The notes under the pieces: generated by a model
The model's database searches: none
What the model was told of the DNA's origin: nothing
The model's input: only the letters and a program-made list of their open reading frames with translations
Assembly (NCBI RefSeq): GCF_037975245.1
Contig: NC_092570.1
Location: forward strand, 11,263,001 to 11,327,000
Length of the DNA: 64,000 nt
From: Apostichopus japonicus
Taxonomy: Eukaryota; Echinodermata; Holothuroidea; Aspidochirotida; Stichopodidae
Reading direction: 5' to 3'
In this document: piece after piece, positions 1 to 9,140 of the stretch
How positions within the stretch are numbered: the stretch's first letter is position 1
Layout: every line of letters starts with the position of its first letter
Program-made: the position numbers and the translations under genes

Positions 1-218
1 ATTGTTCGGTTTCTTCAGGATTCTTATAAGTTATTATTGATGTAGGGGCATAAGCATTAATAATATGTAGTGGGTGGACTTTGTTATTATAAGTTCTATA
101 AATGGTCAACAGAGCAAGGCGATTGGATATGGGTTTAAAAACATAATCAATATCTCTCTCAACAAAGAAACCTACACAGTGATCATAGGAGTAGGAGTCT
201 CATTTTGATTTGGGGGGC
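1..218. other. Single-copy sequence, nothing recognised
   Basis: AT-rich sequence with no open frame, repeat or motif that I can support. It ends at the left terminus of the MITE that starts at 219. Confidence 0.5.
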
Positions 219-456
219 TGTAACGACTTGCCCGTAAAATATAAGCAGAATTTTTCGCACGCCCCGCAGGCGCAACATCTTAATGTGCATATCATATAAG
301 CATTCATTGGTTATTACATCACATGCAAATAACCCATAAATGCCTATATGATATGCACATTAAAACGTACGCGCGCGGAGCACGCAAAAATTTTGCTTAT
401 ATTTTCCGTGTTATTACCCTTCCATATTGGTTATAATTATTGGGAAAGTCGTTACA
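219..456. mobile_element. MITE with 11-bp perfect terminal inverted repeats
   Basis: The left end TGTAACGACTT (219-229) is the exact reverse complement of the right end AAGTCGTTACA (446-456). The inverted similarity continues inward: 'aaaatataagca' and 'gtgcatatcatata' on the left have mirrored partners 'tgcttatatttt' and 'tatatgatatgcac' on the right, so the 238-bp element can fold into a long imperfect hairpin. It has no coding capacity. No target-site duplication is obvious, so the superfamily cannot be assigned. Confidence 0.75.
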
Positions 457-478
457 ATAATAAGGATAATAACCATTG

Positions 479-780
479 AAAAACACATTACAAATTATTC
501 TTCTTTCAGTAGGTGCTGAAAATTTCTCAGCATATTGCCTGAATTTTCACCAAAAAAATTGAAAAACACACTGCAGATTTTTCTTTTTCAGTAGGTGCCC
601 GAAAAATTCTCAGCATATTGCCCGAATTTACACCAACAAAATAAAAACACACTGCAAATTTTTCTTCTTTCAGTAGGTGCCCGAAAAATTCTCAGCATAT
701 TGCCTGAATTTTCTCCAACAATTTTGGTTGGGAGGGGCTCAGCCCCCCCCCCCCCCGCCCCCTACGCCTATGACCGTGAT
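479..780. repeat. Three 81-83 bp tandem repeats ending in a C-run
   Basis: Copies start at about 479, 562 and 643. Each runs from 'aaaaacacac' through 'cagtaggtgc' and 'ctcagcatattgcc' to 'gaattt'. The last copy runs into 'ggggctcagcccc', a small hairpin, and a C-run of about 15 (from 739), then 'cctacgcctatg'. The C-run with the adjoining hairpin suggests the eroded end of a transposable element. The short open frame that crosses it is not coding-like. Confidence 0.65.
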
Positions 781-1646
781 ATGAACAGTTACTGTAAGTA
801 AAAAGGCTAAAGGTTGAGAATTTAAGTGGTGTTCTTGCTGTGGGTAGGCCTATGTGAAATATTATCTATGGGAGCGAGATGGGATAATATTAAAATTTGT
901 CCTGGATGTCCTCATGGTTGGTTAATCCATGATCATATGGCTTTAAGGTGCTACTCATGAAAAAAAATTATACTAAACTAATCAAGTTCTAAAAACAGTA
1001 CAAATTCTTAAATGAAACATTTGGTAATATCTCGCCACTCTTTTTCACAATGATGAACGTGCTTTATTTCACGTCAACTAATGATCATATTGAAAATAAC
1101 TGAAACTGTTTTATAGAGTTACAGTACTCTACCCTAATAGAAAAGTAACCTGAATTGTAAAAAGCTATCCTCAAAATATGTCACTCAGGAAGGGTTGTTT
1201 TCTGGGAGGGGGGGGGGTGTCATTAACTCATACTGTTTAAGATGTACATTTCTTTCCAATGTATTAAGCATATGGTAACATTTCAAGTGATTGTGATACC
1301 AAGCAGCCAGCATTCTTCATCAGTCAAATTACACATGGAGCCACTGAAGGAAGTGATACCATGACACTACTGTACATGCTACTAGTTGCTTATTAGCCAA
1401 CTTAATAAATAAACCAGTCATCACACTATTGCATATGACCTGGATTTCAACAAATCTATTTGACTTTGATGTTATAAATTGCAAACGTCTTTTCACCTTG
1501 GTTTTTTCTTTCCACAGAATTTGTTTCATGAAATTGATAGGTTAATTATATGGTTACAATATCCATGAAACCACTGTGGGTGATATCAATGACAATAAGG
1601 GCATACCCGCCCCCTCCCCCCCCCCTGCATCCTTCTGATTGCTTAC
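781..1646. other. Non-coding or intronic sequence, nothing recognised
   Basis: No supported feature apart from a G10 run at 1,208-1,217. If the candidate exons at 1,647-1,773 and 2,980-3,067 are real, this is the intron downstream of the former on the minus strand. A pyrimidine-rich acceptor-like site on the plus strand ends near 1,517, but no exon follows it convincingly. Confidence 0.4.
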
Positions 1647-1773
1647 CCAGCAGGCAAATATGTTGCTGTCTGGAATATTGGGTATTAGGTCCATTCGACT
1701 GAAACAACCAGTTCGGTTATCGCGTAGGTAGTCCGGATTATCATCCTGAACAGCCATACGGTTCTGGATATTC
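1647..1773 (-). CDS. Candidate internal exon (127 bp) of an unrecognised protein-coding gene
   Basis: On the minus strand an acceptor (AATTTCAG) precedes G1773 and a strong donor (TGG|GTAAGC) follows 1647. The exon holds one leading base plus 42 codons, all open. The peptide looks like a real protein: it includes MAVQDDNPDYLRDN, TGCFSRMDL and IPDSNIFACW, rich in Asp, Asn and Arg and with no low complexity. It joins in phase to the candidate exon at 2,980-3,067: that exon's two trailing bases AG plus this exon's G make an Arg codon. I do not recognise the family. The alternative frame across the same junction is also open through most of this exon but stops near its end. The matching splice phase is the best evidence; no conservation has been tested. 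Confidence 0.5.
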
Positions 1774-2979
1774 CTGAAATTTAATTAAAACAGGGTAGCC
1801 ATATGAACATTCACAAGTCATTCACATGCTCTGAGATCATTTCTCATGTTTTGGCTTTTTCATGACTCCTGCTTCAAGGTGTCCAGGGTATTACACAAAG
1901 TCTTGCCCACGAAACCATGAGTATGAAGTATTGAATTCAATGGATTTTAATTATTTCTAGAAGTTTATGCTCTTACTCATATGCTATGATGGATGGCCTG
2001 TGTCAATTAGAAAAGAACAATTTAAAACCATGACATAAACACGATCATTTCACATACTGAGAGGTGCCTTGTACCTACTGTGTTGGTCAGGAGAGGAAAT
2101 CCATGGATATGTTGCCTTCATGTGTAAATTAAGTCTCTATTTTTCCATTTCATCTTTGTTTTGTGATTTGCTTGTAACCCTATCAAGAACATTGTTTCCC
2201 AGAAGACATACTGTGTTAATGCTTCTAATTGGCAACACCTCTCAGGTTTAGTCAGATACCCCCCTCCACCTCCACCCTAAGTACTACAAACTACTGACTG
2301 ACAGGTGGTGGTTCCAAGTGTCAGCTACTATAGAATAACAATAATTGTCCATACTTTTTGGGGGTATTTTGGCACAGAGATTAGTAAAACTTTTGGCTTT
2401 AAAGTTTTCAAAAAGTACATTCCTGGAGATCGTTACTCTCCAAATTGTTCTCAGAAATTGTTAAGGAACACACAAGACAACTGATTGTCCCAGTTAGGGA
2501 AAAACAAGGGTTGTAACTAAAACAGTTTAAGAATTTAGACCAAAGGTGACCATATTTGAATATCTAGCATATTTGGGACCAATACAACATACCTTTAAGA
2601 GGAATCCCACCTGGCATTAGTGATTTACTTGAAACCCTCTCAATGCATGTCTACTTTTTATACCGGGCCTCTGCATTGCCAAAACAATTCACTTATTAAC
2701 TTTTTCCTTGCAAGAATATAAGGAAATTCCAAGAGACCTTTACATAGCCACAGGAACAGGGATACCATTTTATATGTTTATTATGCTGTACCCAATTCCC
2801 ACCCCACTCCCTTATCACATATTGTCATTTTCTATTAAATTATCAAGTGATAATTGAAGTTGAAGTCTCCTTTTTACTGGACAACATCATACTCACCATT
2901 TACATAAGTATTACAGACTCACTATGCACAACATATACCATACAGTATGTGAATATGAATCCAATTATTCATAAAGTAC
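1774..2979. other. Probable intron between two candidate exons
   Basis: Non-coding, AT-rich sequence of about 1.2 kb lying between the two phase-compatible minus-strand exon candidates. It contains a C-rich patch near 2,260-2,278. The 60-codon plus-strand frame at 2,069-2,251 has no coding-like features. Confidence 0.4.
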
Positions 2980-3067
2980 CTGCACTTTTTGAGGTAATGT
3001 TCCTCCACAGGCTCATGTATGCTGTGTCCACTATTGTTCCATTTTCCAGTTTCAGCATTAAACACTT
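2980..3067 (-). CDS. Candidate internal exon (88 bp) of the same unrecognised gene
   Basis: The minus-strand acceptor reads ACCCCAG before 3067 and the donor reads TGCAG|GTACTT after 2980. In the frame that joins the next exon it gives two bases, 28 codons and two bases, with the peptide VFNAETGKWNNSGHS then IHEPVEEHYLKKC. Spliced to 1,647-1,773 it restores an Arg codon and continues open for about 71 residues. A second frame of this exon is also open (CLMLKLENGTIVDTAYM), so the frame is not certain. No family is recognised. The upstream exon, which must supply one base of a split codon, was not found. Confidence 0.45.
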
Positions 3068-3908
3068 CTGGGGTGGTACAGTGCCCGAAAATGGACAAAA
3101 TATAGACAGATGATAAACATGATTCAGTGACTAATGCATGTCCTTCATGGAAAACTGGGAAACACAGAATAGCAAATAATAAGTGGGAGAAATTATGGAG
3201 AACATTATACAAGATGCACATTGTTCATGATAACTTCATCTGGGGTGGTGAGTTTGCAAAGTTGAGCACAAAGGATTACAAGAGAAGATATGGGTTTATT
3301 TCCAGTCATCTAATGGTATTTATGAACACTTTGGCTTTACTGTACAAGAGGTGCTCAAAATTATCCATTGTTAGCTCAGCTATGCCAACGTGCTGTAATA
3401 TTTGCTTAGTTCAACAATATGCACAACTTTTTTGTGTCTGATGAGAAACGTATGCCTATGTGTGTAATAAAGATTTCATTTTAAACTTATGGGCCTACAG
3501 AGCATCCCGGTGGGAAACTTCAGGTCCACTTACTACAGACATTTCCATACACATGGCTTATGGTGGATAACCAGTTTGCTAAAACTGTTCTTCCCTTTAT
3601 ATATTAGTTATCTGTTCAAGTAGTTCCAAAGAATGAGATGGCACCTTCCAAACATGTTTCCTTTTCACATTATTCGTTACTTAATCTGAAATTAGTTGCT
3701 GAGCTAACAACTCATTTGGAGTCTTTCATTGGAACACAAGAGGATGGGCTATAATGAAGTCATGATTACTTTAAGATTGCCCCTACCATTAACATTGCTG
3801 TGTAGAGTGATGGACACTAAAAAGCGAGATTATCACAGAGAAAATTCCTATGTAAACAATGTGAGAAAGTTCAACAAGAGCTTTGCCACTGAAAGCTCCT
3901 GTAATGCC
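3068..3908. other. Intergenic or intronic sequence
   Basis: No supported gene. A plus-strand AATAAA (about 3,466) follows a 104-codon frame that lacks any recognisable domain. A minus-strand AATAAA complement lies near 3,295 and could serve the candidate terminal exon at 3,909-4,027. Neither can be confirmed from sequence alone. Confidence 0.3.
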
Positions 3909-4027
3909 TCAGTATGGTGCCTTCTTGACCTTCTTTTTGGAAACTGTTTGGCTGTATGATATCTGTTGATGGAATTGAACCACCTGCTGAATGAATTCTG
4001 CATCACCAGAACAGATTATATAATCGC
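3909..4027 (-). CDS. Possible terminal exon ending in a basic tail
   Basis: On the minus strand an acceptor-like TTTGTTAG precedes 4027. The frame then runs two bases plus 38 codons to a TGA at 3911-3909. The peptide reads DYIICSGDAEFIQQ, then a Gln-rich stretch, and ends in KKKVKKAPY. Varied composition, a basic C-terminus and a clean acceptor suggest a real last exon. No upstream exon with the matching phase (one trailing base) was identified and the protein is not recognised, so this could be an unexpressed open stretch. Confidence 0.3.
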
Positions 4028-4196
4028 CTAACAAATTTCCAAAAAGAAAGAAAATCAATTTGGTGTGTTACTAAACACTTGCAATTTTAAAAGTGAAGTC
4101 CAATTTTGGAGTTGAATGTCAAAAATCAAATCGTCCCTCAATACAATTGCCACACATAGGGAACGAACCTATGGAGAAACATCAGAATATGATAAA

Positions 4197-4295
4197 TCAA
4201 TCATGGATGTGGAATAAATCTCCACTTTCTGGAATATACATTACAGCCCACAGAGTTTGAGAAGACTTCATTAGGGAAAGGATAATCTGTGCAAC
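4197..4295 (-). CDS. Possible exon fragment, unrecognised
   Basis: A minus-strand acceptor (CATTTTTACAG) precedes 4295. The frame stays open for 32 codons from VAQIILSLMKSSQ to YIPESGDLFHIHD and then meets TGA. The composition looks protein-like, but no donor site is evident before the stop and it does not join in phase to the candidate at 3,909-4,027. It may be an alternative last exon or chance. Confidence 0.2.
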   Translation of the reverse strand, partial: VAQIILSLMKSSQTLWAVMYIPESGDLFHIHD

Positions 4296-4545
4296 CTGTA
4301 AAAATGTTTTTTTTTTTTTTTTTTGCAGAAAATGTTACTCATGGCCAATCACAAATTTGCAACGAATATTATAACATGTAGGCCTGTTGAGGTTCATGAG
4401 TTTACAGTTAGAGACCATTACATTTCAACATCTCAAGCAGACCATTGTTTGTCTTCAAATCTACCATATTTCTGAAATATCCTGGGGGAATAGGACTAAT
4501 TAATAACCTCTTTTTTGAACGAACAAGGCTGGACCCAGGAAAAAA

Positions 4546-5002
4546 TTTACCTCAAATTTACCGCGGTAACATACCACACTTTTACCCCGGTTAAACCGGG
4601 GTAAAAACGCGGTAAATTTGTTGTACATTACCGCGGTGTTTTGGCCCTATGGACGCGGTAAACCGCGGTTTACCGCAGTAAAATTACCACAAATTTACCA
4701 TGGTTTTACCTCACTTTTACCCCAATTTTACCGCAATTTACCACGGTGTTACCATACTTTTACCGCGCTTTTACTACACTTTTACTACGCTTTTACCCCA
4801 AATTTACCACAGTTTTACCGTTCTTTTACCCCAATTTTACCGTAAATTTACCACGCATTTACTACACTTTTACCCTAAATTTACCAGTTTTACCGTTCTT
4901 TTACCCCAATTTTACCGTAGATTTACCACGCTTTTACCTTAGTTTTACCTCAATTTACCATACTTTTACCCCAATTTTACCGTAGATTTACTACGCTTTT
5001 AC
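4546..5002 (+). repeat. TTTACC-type minisatellite with CG-rich palindromic start
   Basis: Degenerate units of about 10-11 bp such as 'ttttaccccaa', 'ttttaccgtaa' and 'tttaccacgct' repeat for more than 450 bp. A longer period of about 75-85 bp is also visible in the second half. The left part carries perfect palindromes: a 22-bp one centred on CCGCGG (4,655-4,676) and 11-bp arms around a single base (4,582-4,604). Because the unit length is not a multiple of three, all three plus frames stay open and give similar FYRSFT/LPQFY peptides. These are repeat artefacts, not proteins. Confidence 0.8.
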
Positions 5003-5483
5003 CTCGAGGAGAACATGTATTGCCTAGACCTACAGGCCTGCCTGAAAGATCCACACGAATCTTCAACAAGTCCTGCCTGCATCATGAGTTTCCTTTTCAG
5101 ATAATTAGGTCCAGGTGCCTAACGAGCTGTAAACGTTAACATTAAGGGTTAGGCCTTTGCCTAATTTGTACTTAAGTTAGGGCCTAGCCTTCTCAAATCT
5201 CAGTGTCTACCTTGAACTTGAAGTCAATATAACTTAGGCCGACATTGTTCTGTGCAAATCCGACCGCTTTTACTTTGTATTCCTCAGCACAGTCACCCGG
5301 CACACATGCATTGCGTTCATATTAAAAATAGGAACTGAAGGATTCACTTTGGTTGTTCAACGTAATAAAGTGTGAGGTATCGGCCTTGGCTGATACTATT
5401 ATACTAATACTAACGTAATTTCTTGTACCCCACGGAAGGTGGCACTGAACTCCTATTAGAGTCTATTTTAATCTGCCCGGATG
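5003..5483. other. Single-copy sequence, nothing recognised
   Basis: No supported coding sequence or repeat beyond scattered 'taggcct' motifs. Confidence 0.4.
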
Positions 5484-5704
5484 CGAAATTATTTTTCCCA
5501 CTTCGACGCGGCCATATTAGCATAATGGGCGTGGACTATCGGTCGTTGTTACGGTTTATTGGTCACGTCACAGACTATGCAGTGATATCTCTCGGGTGTT
5601 TGTTTGGGTGCTGAAAGTTCTCAATTAAGTTACATGTCAGGGATTCTAGTACACGTACCAGTATAATAAATAGTATAGTACAGAGGGACATTGCTATTTA
5701 GGCA

Positions 5705-5757
5705 TAGTTATAGCAGGGAGCTGCTACTCTAACAGTAACAGCTCCCTGGTTATAGTT
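5705..5757. other. Strong stem-loop inside the inverted-repeat interval
   Basis: CAGGGAGCTGCTAC (from 5,714) pairs with GTAACAGCTCCCTG (ending 5,748) with one mismatch and a 7-base loop. Pairing continues outward through 'agttata' and 'tataact' with a bulge. The hairpin is symmetric, so both strands fold. It could be a precursor-RNA-like hairpin or a transposon relic; the sequence alone does not decide. Confidence 0.5.
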
Positions 5758-6225
5758 AATACAGACGCAAGTGACAACTGTTTAATAAAATGGGTAGAAT
5801 ATTTCAAGTCCGTAACAATACCCAGTAGCGTACGTAAACTAATGATGAAAGCACGTAGGCTCCTTACTGCCGTTTAAAAGGGGGTTCATTTATAAAGGAA
5901 CAAATAATTTAGAATGATGGATAAAACAATATGGGGCACAATACAATACATGTATCTTTGTAGGTTTTTAGCATTGAAAGGTCAGTGGGCCTACCTGGTG
6001 TAATATGAAGTGTAATAATCAATACCACGGGAGGTTCATTTATAACTTTTCCAGACCCTGCTGTCACGGGAGGTTCTTTTCCAGACACGGGATCGAGGTT
6101 CATAACACATCTAATAAACAAACACAGTTTGATTTTGTGATGGAATTTACCTCAAGAGCTCCATTAGACCCGATTGACTGGGAGGAGCAGTCGCACATCA
6201 TCATGGATCTCATGAAGTCATGTCT

Positions 6226-6268
6226 TAGGCCTGAGTATATTAGGCCTGAGTATATTAGCTGAGTATAT
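6226..6268 (+). repeat. 15-bp tandem repeat, three copies
   Basis: The unit taggcctgagtatat occurs twice exactly (6,226-6,240 and 6,241-6,255), followed by a 13-bp degenerate copy. It forms the RPEYIRPEYIS end of a plus-strand frame (from ATG at 6,005). The stretch 6,140-6,225 of that frame (MEFTSRAPLDPIDWEEQ and onward) has varied, protein-like composition but is not recognised. Confidence 0.6.
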
Positions 6269-6375
6269 TATTAAAGAGCTATACGTTAGAGGTCGAAGTC
6301 ACAAACTTGCCGGCCTGTGACGTATTTCATAAGCCACGCCCATGTGGCCGCGTCGAAGTGGGAAAAATAATTTCG

Positions 6376-7059
6376 CTGCCCGGATGTTCTCCTTCAGGAA
6401 AAATGCAGTAGGAGAACATCTGTTTTAATACATTAGCAATCATGATCTGGTTTCTTGTGGCTTGCATGTTGGAGAGCACGAACGATAGTAAATGTGGTGA
6501 CAAAATTGGGTCATTTGAGACGATTTTAGGCCTCCCGGGGCAGCGTACGAAAATTGAGTTGAGTGAAGAGGTTTGTTTACAAGAAACCGAAACTTCCGGC
6601 TCGGATAGCAAAAGCACTACATGGTCATGATACAGAAAATGGATGGTGCCATGAAAGGCCAACTTGTCAGCTATCCGGTGATGTGTAGCGTTTTGCTAGT
6701 GAGAACTTCTATCTAGTCTTAGGGTCCTATATCTTTTGTGACTTGGTGTGTTAGTCATGGGCTTTCAATGGGCGAATGTTACCTGAAACTGGGGTCGGCA
6801 TAAGTTTACACAAGGACGCAGACATGTTGTTTATCCAGGAAATGCCTGTGATTGGCTGAAACCCTAAAGCTTTTCTGAGATCTATTTTCATTGGCGCTAA
6901 CACTCTGTGACAATTTTGTGCTGGTTGTGGTAGCTACCGTTTTACATGTAGGTGTATTGTATCGGGCGCTGTGTGTGACAAAATTATACACCGAATATAT
7001 TAGTTATAACTTCTCATATATAATAGCTATTCCGTAATATGTATATGTTACCAATACCA
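6376..7059. other. Single-copy sequence with a short hairpin
   Basis: A small hairpin with perfect 8-bp arms (gttctcct and aggagaac, 6,386-6,415) lies just outside the right inverted-repeat arm. A minus-strand frame at 6,327-6,662 is open for 111 codons but overlaps the repeat arm and is not recognised. Confidence 0.3.
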
Positions 7060-7370
7060 AGTAAGTAAACTTTATTTCTCCAAATAGGAAATTTGTGTAC
7101 TCTCACTACAAAACAATAAAACGGATATCAAATGTAAATAAATATTATGTAAACATGTGGGTGTACATAATACGATAGAAAGGAGAATAAAAATTAACTT
7201 AACAGAGTATCTTTAAATAGCTTCATTGCACGAGGAATAAATGAATCCCGGTGTCCGTTGGTTTTTAGTCCCGGAAGACTCATGCCTCTTGTCATTTGAC
7301 TGTCATGCAGTTGATCGAGAGGGTGGCTAGATTCATCCCATATAAAGTCCAATTTAGATTGAAGAAGACA
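7060..7370 (-). pseudogene. 3' end of a non-LTR retrotransposon (LINE), minus strand
   Basis: On the minus strand a continuous frame of about 50 codons reads WDESSHPLDQL, then RGMSLPGLKTN, GHRDSFIPRAMKLF, and a stop. A terminal 'sHPL … R..SF(I/F)PRa..l.N' segment is typical of the end of LINE ORF2 proteins (CR1/L2/Jockey-like). Downstream on that strand there is an AATAAAG-type end ('gaaataaagtttactt', minus strand) at about 7,068-7,083. The upstream part of the ORF is out of frame or lost. It may be the tail of the same LINE whose RT lies at 8,130-9,140, with a MITE in between. Confidence 0.5.
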
Positions 7371-7504
7371 ATATTAGACCGAAACCACTCAAATATGTAA
7401 AGGTTATGCATTACCTATTTATATTTTCCAAAACATATGTACAATAATAACTTATGTATTTTCCTGTAATCATCATAGTCCTGTAAGATGTATCGCATAC
7501 GGCT

Positions 7505-7746
7505 CTGCATATAATTTTGTCAAGTTCGGCGAGTGCATAATATACACATAATGAATGGTTATGAGTGCAATAGTGCAAATATTTCATGAGTTGAAAGATG
7601 GAATGTTCCATTCAACGAGGCGCAGCCGAGTTGAATGGAACAAATTACATCCTTCAACGAATGAAATATTTGTACTATTGCACGAATGGAAACCATTCAT
7701 TATTTGTATATTATGCACTCGCCGAACTTGACAAAATTATATGCAG
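7505..7746. mobile_element. Near-perfect palindromic MITE (snap-back element)
   Basis: The 242-bp element starts CTGCATATAATTTTGTCAAG and ends with its reverse complement. The arms, about 100 bp each, stay complementary through 'ttcggcgagtgcataatata' and 'aatgaatggtt' to a centre near 7,621, where 'gttccattcaac' faces 'gttgaatggaac'. It has no coding capacity, and the open frame across it is palindrome-derived. No target-site duplication was recognised. Confidence 0.8.
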
Positions 7747-8129
7747 TTTTGTACAGACAGGTTTCTCTGCTCTCTAATCATTGAAAAAAGTGCTACCAAA
7801 AAAGTATAACGCATATCATCATAGCGTGCAATAGAGCGGAGTTTGCATGCAATCGACGAGCAATTGACCAATCAAATGGCCAGAATATAATTAGGCGTTG
7901 TATAATATAGGTTATTACCATGCGAACAGCATGCGAATGGGCGGTGTCAACGTTTGGCACTAGAACACATGGGCGTTGATTATGCAAACGACGAAGCACG
8001 TATTGGCTGAAGCAATGTCATTGGTTCTGTGCCAGCGCGCGGTACGGTACAGTGGTAGACAAGTATTATATTGGCATGTAGCCAACTATGTAGCAACTTC
8101 ACCATTCTTCTAAAACCAAAATTGAATTT
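7747..8129. other. Sequence between MITE and LINE remnant
   Basis: No recognised feature. If the LINE tail at 7,060-7,370 and the RT at 8,130-9,140 are one element, this should hold its post-RT region, but no matching peptide was seen in any minus frame. Confidence 0.3.
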
Positions 8130-9140
8130 CTAAAGGTATTTTACGACTTTGTTAATGGTTTTGCAGGTGTTCCACATGGCAATGTCATCGGCAAATTGGC
8201 TAACTTTTGAACTGGAGATGCTATTGTTTGGAAGTCGTTCATATATAAAGAGTATAAAAGATAGCTTTGTACAGAATTAAACCTTGGGGGGTTCCGGCTT
8301 CCAGAATAAAAGGATTGGAATGCTTAATATTATAGAAAATTTGCATATACCGATCGTTTAAATACCAACAGAGGAGCCTGATAATGTTACTTGGGAAGTT
8401 GCACTTGAAAGAGTTTATACCGGAGACCATTATGGCATGTTTTGTCAAAGGCTTTTTCGGCGTCAAGGAAGATTGCCGCTGCGTGGAATTTGTGTTCAGA
8501 GCCGATTTTCGTTCCTTCAGTTAGTCGAGCTTTGGGATTTATTGTTGAATTGCTGGTTCTGAATCTCCAGCCTGAGATGGATTGAAATGATTTTGGCTTT
8601 CGATGTGGCTTATTATATTATCTAGAATCTTTTCAAAGATTTCCTACAGCTGAGAGGAGACTATTCGGCCTGTAATTTTCAGGGTTTGTGAGAATTTTGT
8701 TAGGTTTGGGAATAAGAATGGTGAGAGCGTATTTCCATGGTTTTGGGAAATAGCCAGTTCTGAGAATTTCGTTACAGTTGATAGGCTTAGTGAGAGGAAA
8801 TTGGTCATTTAGGGTACCGTTAAGATGAAAAGCGTTCGTATGGACAAATTTGTCAATTTCTTGTTTAAAAAGGGTATTGAAAATTGCATCGCATGGGATT
8901 GTAAAAATATTTTTGGTGGATGCGAAAAGGTGAGTTCTGTCATCTAGACCTTTAATTTTTCTACCACTATTATCAATTAGTAATTAGTTCTCGTACCTTA
9001 GTTGGAGTTTTAATTGGGTTGAGGATCGCTTTAACTTTTCCAAAATTCTAATTCTTCTTAGTTTTCTCCGCCTTAATTACATTAAGAATATTATTAGGGG
9101 ACCAAGTGTGTTCTTAACGACGTTTTTAAGTGGACAGTTT
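8130..9140 (-). pseudogene. Decayed non-LTR retrotransposon reverse transcriptase
   Basis: Reading the minus strand with several frame changes recovers the RT core in order. YFPKPWKYALTILIPKPNK and ENYRPNSL (about 8,655-8,770) match the 'W..a.+++I.KP.K....P..YRPIsL' block. LDAEKAFDK (about 8,445-8,475) is the catalytic motif A region. The AGTPQG block (about 8,280-8,300) corresponds to motif B. FADDIAMW (8,172-8,195) is the (Y/F)xDD catalytic motif C. Upstream, a region matching FKQEIDKFVHTNAFHLNG lies at about 8,815-8,885. At least two frameshifts and several stops show that it is dead. The order and motifs fit a Jockey/CR1-like LINE; the clade is not determined. Confidence 0.8.

Larger units (their letters stand above)
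5484..6375. repeat. Inverted repeat pair bracketing about 830 bp
   Basis: A 31-bp sequence at 5,484-5,514, containing 'cccacttcgacgcggcca', recurs as an exact reverse complement at 6,345-6,375. Weaker similarity flanks the core on both sides: 'gggcgtgg' and 'acgtcaca' on the inner side, 'cccggatg' on the outer side. This could be one transposon with eroded terminal repeats or two opposed copies of a short element. No transposase-like frame lies between the arms. Confidence 0.6.

Noticed and set aside
4618-4985. Overlapping FYRSFT/LPQFY-type frames as a repetitive protein
   Set aside because: All three plus frames give the same kind of peptide from an 11-bp repeat; this is a minisatellite artefact.
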